A DNA stretch of 64,000 nt. It comes from Lyophyllum atratum (lineage: Eukaryota > Basidiomycota > Agaricomycetes > Agaricales > Lyophyllaceae). Positions within the stretch are counted from its first letter, which is position 1. The number at the start of each line of letters is the position of its first letter. The notes beneath the pieces are model-generated. The model was not told the origin of the DNA and searched no databases. It saw only the letters and a list, made by a program, of their open reading frames with translations. The translations under genes were made by a program, and so were the position numbers. This document shows positions 35,276 to 46,768 of this stretch, in pieces. Location: assembly GCA_014905825.1 (NCBI GenBank), contig JACGCN010000004.1, positions 2,108,001-2,172,000 of the forward strand, in the 5' to 3' direction.

Positions 35276-36519
35276 ATGCTCGTGTTGTCTCTGGCCATCG
35301 CGTTCTCGTTCTTCCAAGCAGTCCTGGCTGCCACGCGCACATCCCCTCCGTCCGGATCCGTCGTAGTCCGAACAGGAACAAGTACATCCGGGGAGTTCAA
35401 GACAGTCGCCTCTGCAGTTGCCTCGTTGCCCAATGACAGCTCATCCAGGTCCATCTTCATCTACCCAGGTACCTACAACGAGCAAGTCTACATCACCCGC
35501 ACTGGGCCCCTCATAGTAAGCCTCCTGACCACCCCCTCTCCGTACTACCTATCGATCTTGCTTCGCACTTGCAGATCTACGGCTACACCTCCGACACCCT
35601 AAGCTACTCCGCGAATCAAGTCACGATTCAGGCTGGCGTCCCCGCGAGCTCAGCAGGCTCGAACGATGCGAGCGGCACCGTCCGCATCCACAAGAACGAC
35701 TTCAAAATGTATAACGTGAATGTCAAGAACACCTACGGCCCTGGAACACAGGCTGTCGCCTTGAGCCAGTACGGCAGCCGCGTCGGGTTCTACGCCTGTG
35801 GGTTCTACGGATACCAAGACACCCTGTATGCGAATGCAGGAACCCAAGTCTATCTCAAGGGTTACATCCAGGTACGCTTCTCTTCCCATTCCTTCCAACC
35901 TTGTCTTTTGACCTGAGTATCTTATCTAGGGAGCAACAGACTTTATCTTCGGCCGCACTGGGTCCGCATTCTTTGGAGGCAACACCATCGGTGTCTCTGG
36001 TCCCGGATGGGTCACCGCGAGCGGACGCGAATCCAACGACGCCGGAAGCTGTAAGTATCCCCCACCCAGTAGCAGACTCCAGTGCACCCACTGAACCCCT
36101 ATGCTACATGCAGACGTCTTCGACAAGAACACGATCGTCCTCGCGTCTGGCGCTTCCTCTGACACCTCCGGCAAAGTCTACTTCGGCCGCCCATGGGGAG
36201 GTACGTTGTCCACCCATCTTCAGACCATCATGGAGATAACTGCTGAAGTGCCTTTCTCTTAGCATACGCGAAGGTCATCTTCAAAAACACCGTCGTGACC
36301 GCGCCCTTCAACAAGGCCCTCTGGTCGGTGTGGAACACTGGCGATGAGCGCACCAGCAACGTCTTCTTTGGCGAGTTCGGCAGCTCCGGTAGTGGGGTCA
36401 GCGGTGCGACCCGCCCCAGCTTTGCTACGGTCTTGTCCTCCAGTCAGGCTGCGTCGTACAGCATCTCTAGTGCTGTCGGCAGCGACTATGCCAGTTGGGT
36501 GGATGCCGCGTATCTCTAG
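35276..36519 (+). CDS. Pectin methylesterase (CE8), secreted
   Basis: Secreted enzyme that removes methyl esters from homogalacturonan in plant cell walls. Five exons, 35276-35515, 35575-35871, 35930-36050, 36114-36200 and 36263-36519, give 333 residues, the usual length for fungal CE8. A clear signal peptide (MLVLSLAIAFSFFQAVLA) begins the protein. The right-handed beta-helix signature motifs are present: GFYGYQDTLYAN (catalytic Gln/Asp region), GATDFIFGRTGSAFF (catalytic Asp) and YFGRPWG (Arg/Trp). Together with the nearby GH35 and GMC genes it suggests a plant-biomass degrader. Confidence 0.96.
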
Positions 36520-36754
36520 CGTTGTGTAAAATGTATCGGCCTATATTGCACCGACCAACAAATAACGGAGATATCACCACAACGTCCTGGTTGCTTTCAA
36601 AGTTGCGGGTGAAGTAGTTCAGCAGAATCAGCACACAATGGGGCGGAAAACAGAAGCCGGAAACTAGGTGGTGTATACAAGTAGAATTACAGATGGAGCA
36701 GTGTCAGATGCAAAACAACGAAACAACCTGAAGGATAAACTAGAAAGCCCATTT

Positions 36755-38528
36755 TCACTTTTTGGTCTTGATTTTTTTGCCAGCGCTCGTTTCCGCCTTA
36801 TCATCGCCCTAGCACGCAAGTCAGCAACCACCTCCCTCAGAACAAGAAAAAACCTACTTTCCGCTTCGTCCCCCTCCCCTTCGTATCAATCTTGCCCTTC
36901 CCTTTCACGGGCGCCGTCTTCTCCTTCGGCTTCACCGTAAAAAACCCATCGAGCCGTCCCTGCTGCTTGCTGTTCAGGTACTTCTGCAGTTTCTCCGCGC
37001 CCTTGCGCACCCGCTCTTCACTATGGGAACCAGTTCAGGAACCAAGTCGAAAGAAATGCGGAGATGAGAATCACCTGAAGCCCTTTTCTTTCACCAAAAA
37101 CTCCACCAGACCCTCTACGTCCGGATCCTTCCATTCCAGCTACGCATACGCCACCATCAGCTGTCGTCAGGGAGGAACCCGGGTGCAAAGTAATACATAC
37201 CTCGACCTCGTCAGCAGGTAGCACGTCGGGCTTCAAGAAAATCTCTTTTGCCTCCTCCCATGGCCACTCCTTTGGAACTACAACACCGCCCTTGCCCTTC
37301 CCTTTGCCTTTCCCCTTCGCTTTCTTTTTTGGCTTGGGCTTTGGTGGAGCGTCCTCGTCCTCATTTTCGTCATCAGGTTTCTCGATGTCTGACGTTGGCG
37401 CGGGTTCGTCCTCTGACTCGCTTTCTGGTGGCGCGGCGGCGGCCTTCTCTGCCACTCTGGGATGCGCCTCAGCTGGTGCCGATAGGCAAAAAAGCGAGGT
37501 GGACGTACTTTTCCCGAAGGTGCTTGACGACTGCCTTCAAGCCCTGATGCTCCCTGAGGAGCTTCAACGCCGTCTTGGGCCCCACACCCTTGATAGGCTC
37601 GAGGTAGTCGCATCCAAGTAAGAGGCAGAGGTCGACAAACTGTGAGATAAATACAAGTGTTTGAGTGACAGAGGCAGCAGAAAAAAAGACTTATATAGTA
37701 CCTGGCTCATATTCATCTCGAGACCCTCAAGTGCGACTTGGAGGTTAATTTCGTTGATGGGCTGCTTTTTGGCTTCCGAGAAAGTGAGGTGGCGGAAGAG
37801 AATCGGGGCGGAGAAGGTTAAGGTGTCCATGTCCTCGGAGCCAGCTGCGTACACCTGGAGTAAGGTCAGTATGATCTTTGAATGAGAAAACTGTGTATAC
37901 GCGCCTTGCCTCCCCGAGCTAGTTCCGCACACTGAGCCTCCGCTTCTGAAGGAGCCTAGATCACGAGGTTAGTTTAGGTGGCAGACAGCAATAACGTGGC
38001 GCGCACCACAACGACAGGGATACCCATGAGTCTGAGGAGCCGCTGACACTCCTCGTTGTGCTCACGCGTGACCTTCACCGTTCGACGCGAGAACTTATCC
38101 ATTTCCTCCACTGTGCCAGTCTCTTTCGCCTCCTCATTGTCTTCCTTGGCCTCCGCACGTCTCTCAAAACGTTTTGAGAGCTGAAAGACGCGTCATTCGG
38201 CCGAAATTGGTTGTAGAAGTCAAAAAACGCAACTCACCACACCCTTCTTCAACTCTGGCGGTTTTCCGTCGAAGACATACGCCGGCTTGATGCCGTTTTC
38301 AACTATACGTATCGTGCGATAGAAGAAGCCCATGAGATGACTCGTCGTCTCTCCTGCGTCGTTTGTGAGCATCTCGCCATCCTTCTGGCGCACCGCGATG
38401 AGAAATTGGTATATCGACATGGAGGCGTCGATGGCGACTTTGCGGCCGAAGAGAGTCTTGATATCATGCTCCTTTATCGCTGTCGGCGCGAGTTCAGAGA
38501 TTAGCCCAGTTAAACCTTTGATACCCAT
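36755..38528 (-). CDS. FEN1: Flap endonuclease 1
   Basis: Structure-specific nuclease for Okazaki-fragment maturation and base-excision repair (Rad27 in yeast). About eight exons on the minus strand. The N-terminal domain has [15 protein letters not shown], the active-site Asp in [15 protein letters not shown] and [13 protein letters not shown]. The internal nuclease part has [28 protein letters not shown] and [19 protein letters not shown] (helix-hairpin-helix). The C-terminus has the PCNA-binding QGRLDGFF box and a lysine-rich tail (KKIKTKK). Compared with animal and yeast FEN1 there is an insertion of about 70 residues, acidic then Lys/Gly-rich ([18 protein letters not shown]), just before [14 protein letters not shown]. 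Confidence 0.96.
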
Positions 38529-38664
38529 GGTGCCAGGTGGAAGATATGCACGTCGCGTTCAAGAGGAATCACGGGTGTCAGTTTGTCACGAGTGGCCTGT
38601 GACCGATCGTGACCCATCAACTTTTCTATCGGGAATTATTTTGAAATTCTTCTAAACGCCATAG
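38529..38664. promoter_or_regulatory. Shared divergent promoter region of FEN1 and NOP12
   Basis: Only 136 bp separate the divergent start codons of FEN1 (minus) and the RRM protein gene (plus), so the two genes must share or overlap their promoters. No specific motif is identified. Confidence 0.6.
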
Positions 38665-40800
38665 ATGAGTCTTTCTTCTCTTCTCATCCAGTCAGGAGGC
38701 AAGAAAGCCCTCGACACTGAGCTCGATGCTCTCTTCACTGCCAAGGTCAAATTACTTTTCGCCATGGATAGAACTGGCAACTAACATGTACTGTTTTATC
38801 TAGCCTACCACAGCTGCATTGTTCAAGCAGGTAGCGACTCCCATCACCGTACCAGGATCGTCGAAAGACTTTGGGAAGAAACGCAAGGCTGCGCCAGAAA
38901 GCGCAGTTGCTGAAGAACCCTCAAAGCGTTCGAAATCCAGCCCCACTAAATCGGCGAAGAAACTGCGGGATCAAGTCACTAAACCTGTAGCGACGCCGAA
39001 GAGCTCAAAGCCGGAGAAATCAGGCAAGGAGGGGAAGAGCAGTAAGAAGGCCAGTGGTAAAGGGAAGGCAAAGGAAGTGGATTCGGATTCGGAGGACGAG
39101 AATTCTGACTTGGAGAAGGCGTATCACGACGCTCATGCTCGTGCTGGCGAACAGCTCGAAGATGATGAGGATGCCGATGCCGATGATCTCGATGCATCTC
39201 TTGTGCACGAATCGCTGAAGAAGAGCGGGAAAAAGGCCAGCCGGTCAGGACCCAAAGTCAAGTTCGTACCAACAGACGAGACGGCAGAATTGAGGGACCA
39301 GCGGACGATCTTCGTGGGCAACCTGTCTGTTGACGTCGCATCAAAACGAGTGAGTTCATAAAGAGTTGATTGAACCTATGTGCCTAATACTTGTTCTCTA
39401 CTAGCCACTGCTCAAACAACTCCAGCGACACATCCTCTCCCAAGTCCTTACCGCCAAAATCGAGTCCACTCGCTTCCGTTCCGTACCTTTCCAAGCCCCT
39501 ACCTCCAAACTGCCAGACGAAGAGTCCACCGTCGAAGGCGGCAAAGCCAACCCCAAAGCCCCTGCCGCCGCCAAACCCACCCCCCAAAAAACTGCGCGGC
39601 CTCACGATCTCGACCGCACATCCACCTGGCGCTCACGTAAGGACAACAAAGACATTGACGATGCAGACGAGGCCAATCTGAAGAATGACGAAAAGCAGTA
39701 CCTCAACACGAACCAGAAAAAGAAGATTGCGTTCATCAACCAGGAGTTCCACTCTACCGCAGACACCGTGAATGCCTACATCGTCTTTGCGCACCCCACG
39801 CCGGTAGATAACCGCCCGGCAAACCTCCCCCCGCCTCCGGACGTGATGGATCCGTATGAGGCTGCAAGGCTGGCGGTGAAGGCGTGTGACGGTAGCCTCT
39901 TTATGGAGCGCGTGATCCGTGTCGATCTCGTGGGGAAGAAACATGCGCTCAAGGGAGCCGACTCGGACCTCGACCATGACTTGATCGGCACGGACCCCAA
40001 GTCGTCTGTTTTTGTTGGAAACCTCGACTTTGCAAGCAAGGAGGAGGATCTACGAGTCTTTTTCGAGGGCGTCGTTAGTGCTGAGCGTGGGCCACCTCCT
40101 ACCATCGCGGACGAGGCAGGAGACAAGGAAGGAGCCATCAAGAATCCCAAAACATGGGTTACGCGTGTGCGTATCGTACGCGACAAAGATACGCAGCTCG
40201 GGAAGGGCTTCGCCTACGTTCAATTCGCGGTACGCTCTTTTTATTCTTCGACTCCAGTCTGGTCACTAATGAGCATCTCATCCACAGGATCGCCAAAGCG
40301 TTGATGAAGTCCTCGCCCTTGAACCCACCAAGCTCAGATTCGCCAAACGCAAGCTCCGCGTCCAGCGCTGCCGTACGCTTCCCGGCTCCGCCGCTTCCAC
40401 GCGGCAAGCCACGGCCTCTGCTCCCAAAGACAAAGACGGCAGAGACAACAAAAAGCCAAGACCTGCGCCTGTGCCCATCGTCGTGCCCAAAGGCGACCCC
40501 GCCCTCGGCGAGCGGCTCGCGCACATGCCCAAGGAGGCACGGAAGCAGTATAAATCCGCAGACGCGGATCGTGTGGCGAGGAGGCTGGCGAAGAAGAAGT
40601 CCAGGATGGCGATGGCGAGTAAAGGGGGTGTTGAGGTGAAGGGAAGGGATAGGGATAGGGAACGGGTGAAGAAGAGTGGCGCGGGGGCGGGGGCGGGAAA
40701 GAAGAAGGTTAGTTCGGGTGGGAAAAAGGGGAGGGTTAGGAGCGAGACGAGCTTGGCGAAGAGGAACGGGAAGAAGGCGGGGGGTGCATCGAGTAAGTAG
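38665..40800 (+). CDS. NOP12: Nucleolar RRM protein, Nop12/RBM34 family
   Basis: RNA-binding protein of pre-60S ribosome assembly. Exons 38665-38745, 38804-39349, 39405-40229 and 40288-40800, 654 residues. The N-terminal region is lysine/serine-rich with acidic blocks. RRM1 starts with RTIFVGNLSVDVASK and contains a long insertion (about residues 210-300) before AYIVFAHP. RRM2 has SSVFVGNLDFASKEEDLRVFF and LGKGFAYVQF. The C-terminus is very basic. This two-RRM layout with an insertion in RRM1 and a basic tail is characteristic of yeast Nop12 and human RBM34. Confidence 0.88.
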
Positions 40801-41339
40801 ATTGCTCGTGATGTATACCCGAAGCATGGTATGAATAATCTCACGTTGGATTCGCGGCCCTTCGGATATCCCAACGCATGAGCCCAGGGCGGACATGATA
40901 TTACTACACTTTTTCTGGTCTACTGTTGAGAAAGTTCGCTTAAGCTTGTCTATAGAAATATATCCCCATGTTGGACATCCAGGGCATCGAAGGGACACAA
41001 TCGAAATGCGGCTGTCGCATAAGCCCTGCCTAGGGTCTAGACGTTCCAGGAATTGAAGAGACTACCACGGCGCTAAAATGTACGATATGCAGCGGTGGCG
41101 TTGCTCTACCACTGCGCTCAACCTTTATCTTCAAAAATGTAACAGTGTAGATATTTATGGGATTAGATGGATATCTCGCTTGCAGTGGCGCTACTATGCT
41201 ACCAATGCTGCGCTAGGTCCTTCCCTGAGTGGCGCCGCTGAGTCGCGCGTAATCCTATGATTACTACGCGTTCCGTACAATTTGACCTTCGGTTCTATTG
41301 CAGCAACAGACTGCATATTGACATCCTTGCCATCATCGC
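40801..41339. other. Intergenic region
   Basis: 3' flank of the RRM gene and AT/GC-mixed sequence without a recognised gene. Confidence 0.35.
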
Positions 41340-42610
41340 AGGTATTTCGATTTCGACTGGCTAGAGTCGTTTAGGTTTCAACTAGCTAGAGGTATTTAGG
41401 TTTCGACGGGTTGAAAGTCCCACAATCGTCATTTCCAACTTCCGATCCAGGCCCGAGTTCGATCCCAGCCCCCTTCTCAAATTGTATAAAGAGGGCACAA
41501 GGAACTGGTTTTTCAATTAGCTACTTTTCATTCCTTACTTTTCCCCTCTCTCTCTCTGTCTCTTTCTCCCTTGTCCCGCTTGCCGTCTCCATAACACCGG
41601 GAATCTCGTCTACGTCCAGTATCTCGGGGGTCGCCTCGCTGTACGGCGGGTGCGGCTGCAATGTCACCGTAAGGCTCGTATCTATACTGCAAGGCTTACT
41701 TTTAAGCTAAATTCGTCGAATTTCAAGCATCCGATGGCGCTCTGTCGAGCACTCAGTACGGTATACGGCCACACCGTCGCCGTACCGTCGAGCCTCCGAG
41801 AGACACGGTCCACGGCCGTCAATTGTACGGACGAGTCATTCAGGTTTCAACTGGCTAACTGGCTAGAGGTAAGTATTCAGGTTTCGACCGGTTGAAAGTC
41901 TCACAATCGTCACTTTCAGCTCGATCCAGGCCCGAGTTCGATCCAGCCCCCTTCTCAAATTGTATAAAGAGGGGAGGGAGATATCGTTTTCAAGTAGCTT
42001 TCTTCTTCTCCCTCCCTCTGCCTCTCTCTCTCTCTCTTATCTCGCTCTCTCGCTATGTGTGTAAGAACGGAACAGTCGTCTGTTTTGGTTCGTCGGCCCT
42101 GATCTCACCGTGTGCATGTCTACCATTGCGCTGCTTCTTAGTACTGATTGTCCTATCAAATTTTCAGATTCCTTTCACTAGTACAAGGCATCGATGTTTG
42201 TGGCATCGCGCTCAGGCTATTAATATCACTGCCATATTACAGTGCCAGTGCTGCGCACCGTGCAGTGCAGACACGGCGATACGGCACCGTGATACGGAAA
42301 CTGTTCCGTAGTTCGAGGATCTCGGGGCTCGCCTTGTTGTACGGCACTACTACGGCTCCCCAACGCGGGATTTTTCAGTGAAATGTTTTCGTAAGCTCGT
42401 TTTTATATTAAAGGCTCACTTCTATGCTGAATTCGTCGCGCTTCAAGCAGCTGATACGGCGCCGCCAAGCACTTAGTACGGTATATGGCGGTACTGTCGC
42501 CGTACCGTCGAGTCTCCTAGAGATACGGTCCGGCGGTGAAATGTACGACCGCGGCCGTATGACTGGACGGTATCTAGGCTGTGCTACATTCTTTATCCTG
42601 AAGTAGTATG
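41340..42610. repeat. Two diverged tandem units, LTR-like
   Basis: Two units lie head to tail, about 41340-41865 and 41866-42610. Each contains GGTTTCGAC[GC]GGTTGAAAGT, CACAATCGTCA, GGCCCGAGTTCGATCC, CCCCCTTCTCAAATTGTATAAAGAGG (TATA-like), a CT-rich run, and near the end TTCGTCG, CAGTACGGTATA and GCCGTACCGTCGAG. There is no coding content. TATA followed by a pyrimidine tract recalls solo LTRs, but TG/CA ends and target-site duplications were not found. Confidence 0.6.
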
Positions 42611-42737
42611 GTTAGGGAACTGCGTTGCAAAAATACTAAAAGTAACGTCGGTAGATCGTAGTGTAGACCTTGCAGTAGACACCATTGCGTCGTGTGATTA
42701 AGTGATCTTGGTCTAAATAGTAAAAGGTGAAAAAGGT

Positions 42738-42775
42738 TGGACGTTCAGGGGATTGAACCCTGGACCTTATACAAG
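42738..42775 (-). other. tRNA-like 3' half (T arm plus acceptor strand)
   Basis: On the minus strand the sequence reads AGGTC, a perfect T stem-loop CAGGG-TTCAATC-CCCTG, then AACGTCC and a discriminator A, followed by a pol III-like TTTTT. No matching 5' acceptor strand (GGACGTT) or D arm is found upstream, so this is a tRNA fragment or tRNA-derived element rather than a complete gene. Confidence 0.4.
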
Positions 42776-43421
42776 GATGCTTTCGTAATATGATTACGTA
42801 ACAAGCGGCGTGTCATGTCTTCGTAGAAATATATGGCTTACCTTCAATGAAAAACCTGAACCTAAGAATTACAAATGTCAGAGAGTGCGACGGACATCAT
42901 ATACCATGGAGTCAAAGAGGGATAGACTTACCGAACCTGGAATGGTCGCCGGTTTACAAAGTCCCCTGTGCTGGCCACCGGCGCGGCATCTGACATGCCA
43001 CAGACCCGGTCATCCCCTACTGACGCGGCAGAGCCACAGGCTCAGAGGGGGTAGGATGGTTTGGTCCACTATCTATCTCTACACTGCTTCTGGGATGGCA
43101 TACGTGCATCATTGAGGAAGCCGCAACTTATACGGAGACCTTCATGCCTTGGTGCCACCCCCCAGTGATTCGTCTGGAAAGACGAACGTGAAGTGCGGTC
43201 AAGACGCGTCAACAAGGACAACGACGTGGCTTTGTTTGGCCGTCTTTGCCATTGCTTGACAACCGGCACGGAAATCACCCGTCAAAGCCGAGTTGGGGAC
43301 TGGCGTTGCGCTGCTACTTAACGATTGTACAAGTTGAAAGAGGGGACCAGAATACTTATGGTTTGCAGGTAGCTACTTTTATTCCCAATTTTTCATGTCT
43401 GTTTTACGTAGTCTGGATAGT

Positions 43422-43428
43422 GGAAAAA
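43422..43428 (-). terminator. Pol III terminator of tRNA-Ala
   Basis: Seven consecutive T on the minus strand, 8 bases after the tRNA 3' end. Confidence 0.75.
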
Positions 43429-43436
43429 AACAACAC

Positions 43437-43518
43437 TGGACACACCCGGAATTGAACCGAGGACCACTCGCAACCGTTGGTGCAAAGCGAGCGTGATAAC
43501 CAACTACACCATGTGCCC
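43437..43518 (-). tRNA. tRNA-Ala (anticodon TGC) with 8-nt intron
   Basis: The minus strand folds as a complete tRNA. The acceptor GGGCACA pairs with TGTGTCC (one G-T), the D arm is GTGTAGTTGGTTATCAC, and the anticodon stem CTCGC pairs with GCGAG. The loop TT-TGC-A is followed by CCAACGGTT, i.e. an 8-nt intron plus position 38. The T arm is CTCGG-TTCAATT-CCGGG and the discriminator is A. A run of seven T follows the 3' end (43422-43428 on the plus strand as A), a pol III terminator. Total length is 82 nt. Confidence 0.9.
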
Positions 43519-44047
43519 GTACATGTTCCAGCAGTAGCAGATTTAATATCCGAAGGCACATAAGATCAAATTGGCACCAATGACAATTAAGACCCCGCCT
43601 CTTTACACGTTAATCGCTGTGCCCACTGCTGTCTCTGGTATGTCAGTGAAAAGGGCCGTGTGATGCGCCCAAGGAGACTCGAGCCCGGGACCCCATTGGC
43701 GCTGACCGTGGCCCATTGACACTATTCACATGTACCTCCACGTTGAACGTTCTGACGAGTACAAATCGGCAGGTGAGTTGCCAATGGATTCGGTCCCGTC
43801 GCACCTCTCAGTTAACACATTGCACCTTCAGCTGTAAACACCACTGCTGATCCTGATACAGTCATCAAGGCTTCACCGCGCTGTACCCGCCAAGACAAGG
43901 CCGCAAGAGGCAGCGAAACTGGTGAAGAGGGCGAGTGGGAGGAGAAATCGCCAGCAAAGCAGGAGCGCAAGCGGGAGAAGGGTAGGAAGCTCGGTGGGAA
44001 GCTGAGGAAGCTGCGGAGGCTTGGGGTGGAGAGGAGGACGGGGACGA
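43519..44047. other. Spacer with a truncated coding-like segment next to the duplication edge
   Basis: 43830-44047 reads on the plus strand as a basic, charged frame (GEEGEWEEKSPAKQERKREK, then KLGGKLRKLRRLG). It stops resembling protein exactly where the duplicated recombinase segment begins (44048). It may be the remnant of a gene cut by insertion of the recombinase unit. The family is not recognised. Confidence 0.3.
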
Positions 44048-46768
44048 TGGTGGCAGCTCTCTGCATACGTACGGTTGCCCGCAATACTCATTGTCAATAT
44101 AACGAAGCATCCCACTTCCTTACAAAATACTGAATAAAGGACGCAACTGAGGTATTACAGTGGGTGGACTACAAAGGGAATGGAACGATACGTGGCTCGA
44201 GAATAGACAGATACTCCATCAATAATCAGTTCGCCTGAACCCATCCTTCCATGAACTTCTTGAGGGTTACAATCTCCCCCATCTTCAAGCCGCACTCCTT
44301 TAGGTCTGGCGTCGATGCATCCATGGTAATCTCTATTGTCATTGATTCCTGCGCGAGCATGCCGAAGATATCGCGATCCGAGAACTGTGAGTTTTCGAGT
44401 TTGTAAGCCTCGATGCATCTCCTGAGTCTGTCGTTCGCGGCAAGATGAGGTAGAGGAACTTTAACATCAAGGGTGGGCGGAGTTCCGGGGGGAGTTGGTG
44501 TCGGCGACGGGAGGAACAGCGGTGTCCGCGGACGTTCGACGGGGGCGAGTTTCGAAGCCTCGGCAAGGATCCTAATTTTTTGAGTTTCTTGTACTTTTGG
44601 CCGGCGATATTCAACAAGACTGGCTAGGGGTAGTGGTTTGCGGAGATGCTCGTGTTCTAGCTTTGCATCCGTTATCGTAAGGAATTGGTCGCCGAGCGTG
44701 AAGCACTCCGGTTTGTGATGATCTGTTCGGCAGTCGGGAAGACAGCCTGGATCGCAGTGTAGCTGGGAACACTGGACCAGCTTGTAGTGGTGGGTAGTGT
44801 GGAGATGGGTAATCATCTCCCCCGTTGTCATGCTAAAAGGCAGATGAGCAGGTACTAGATACAAGTAAAGAACGAAAAGTTACGTGGGGAGATCCGCGCA
44901 GGCCGGGAAGCCACACGTGAATTTTCTCGTGTAATCGAGACCGTTCCCTTTGTGAATGAGGCTCCAGTGCGCTATCAAATGGACCATTAGCTTGTTCACG
45001 TCGAGGAAAGCTCTATAACCGAATGAGAGAAAGTGTCGGAAGGAGGACTGGTGATGCTCACAGAAAGCGTGGGTCGGTATCCTTTTTCTTCGATTTCCTA
45101 GCCTTGCACTCGCTAGCTGAGAATAGGCATATGGGACAAAAGTATCGAGAGAGCGGGCTACGGGCCCCGCCGATGCTGGATGATATGCTTAATGACAAGG
45201 GTCCACTGAACATGATGTTAGTGTTGATGAGGGGGGGATATATGCGGTCGTTACTGACATTGCGTCGGCTTTCTTGGCTCTATCTTTCTTCCTAACCGAA
45301 TCGGATAAGAATATGAAGAAGAAGCTAAGGTTTGACTTACTTCGGGGCTTGCTCGCTTTCGTCTTCGAGCAAAGGCTCTTCAGACCTCTGCTCCCCTTTC
45401 CCTTGACTAATAGAGGACTGTCAGTGCAAGACAGTCAAGGTTTTAAGAACGGACGGTGTACCTCGCCGAAGGACCATCTCGAGACGGCCATGGCATAGGA
45501 GGCTGTGCTTCGAGTTCAGTGCCTTCCTCCTCCTCGTCCGAAGAGACCACTACGTTTGTCCGCTTCCGAGAAATCAGCGGATGTCCATCATCAAGTTCGT
45601 CATCTTCGTCATCGTCTTCGGTGTCGGGTTCTGGCTGGTCGGTCAACTGACACTGCTGGAAAAGGTTTGCGAGACATTGATCACGGTGTGCCTCCACATC
45701 TAGCGCGATTACCTCATCGTTATCGTTGGGTTTGGCTGTGGGGTCGGGAATTGGAACTAGATCTGTGCAGACGGGGCATCGCCATGTGTTGGGGTGATAT
45801 TTGACCTCGCAGGTCCAGAGGTGTTGAGAATAGTGATGCCTGTGGTTCTTCTCCTGTAGTGTTTTCGAAAGGCTTGGGTCCGAGTAACACCAGACACATT
45901 GACCGTTATGCCTGATCTTGTCGGTCTCGAGCAAGGCAAGGTATCGCATAAGTATGACATAGCGCGGATTGTCGGGCTCGTTATCGATGAGGGCGAGAAA
46001 TGGGTGTGCCTTATCCATGCTATCCAAGGTATCAAGGACGTCGTTGATGACGGCGGTTTCCGCCAGCGGTTTACTCTTCGGATCGATGGATGACGGGTCG
46101 GGCAGGATATCCTCCATCGCAACAAGCGTAGATGCCTCTGAAGATGCCCGGGACTGGCGGGGACGGTGAGAGGAGATATTGGAGGAGGTGGAGGTGGAAG
46201 AGGATGAGCGTTCGTGTCTCGACAACGCCAGATCTGCGGGAAGGGCCCGCATACTACCCTAAGGGAGGCGTGAGTGGGATATCATAAACATGCGAATCAG
46301 ACACGTACCTGGGCAGCGAGGTCGCAATAGTGGTTCAGGACGTTGGTCCATGCCTCGAGAGCTGCGACGACCAGCTTGTCGCCTTGTTGCTGCCGAGAAA
46401 AAAGAAATGATAAGTAGGTGTTGAAGCGAAGAGTCTGACCACGTACAGCATCGGGGACCTCTTTCGACGTGCAACCGAACTTCTTGTTGACCGCGGTCTC
46501 CCAGCTATAGAGCTCTGCGAGCAGTCCCTTCATAGCCTCGTCCGACTTGAGAACCTCCTCGGTGATGGATGCGGTGAAGCCCGTATCAGTGCGCTTCCAC
46601 GCGACCGAAGAGTGGAGGTCGGAAATGTCTTGTACATTCCCCTCGTTGAATCTCGAACCGGATACATCAACCGGTCGGTCGGGAGCTTGGTATGTCGTAT
46701 AGGCCAGGTTGCTGCTATATGCGTGGCCCATGAGGTATTTTAGATGGACCTGGAATAACATGTCAAGT
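44048..46768. repeat. Segmental duplication, copy 1
   Basis: Nearly identical to 49809-52143 joined to 63610-64000. The offset is 5,761 bp up to the retroelement insertion point and 17,232 bp after it. Only about three substitutions were noticed over the first 2.3 kb (near 44101, 44993 and 45698). The right limit is set by the end of the window, so the duplicated unit may be longer. Confidence 0.95.

Larger units (their letters stand above)
42611..43436. other. Intergenic region with a tRNA-like fragment
   Basis: No protein gene recognised. Contains the tRNA-like 3' half annotated separately. Confidence 0.35.

Noticed and set aside
44155..46170. Several plus-strand ORFs in the duplicated block
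   Set aside because: They are shadows of the recombinase exons; the minus-strand frames join through consistent GT-AG introns and carry Cys/His motifs.
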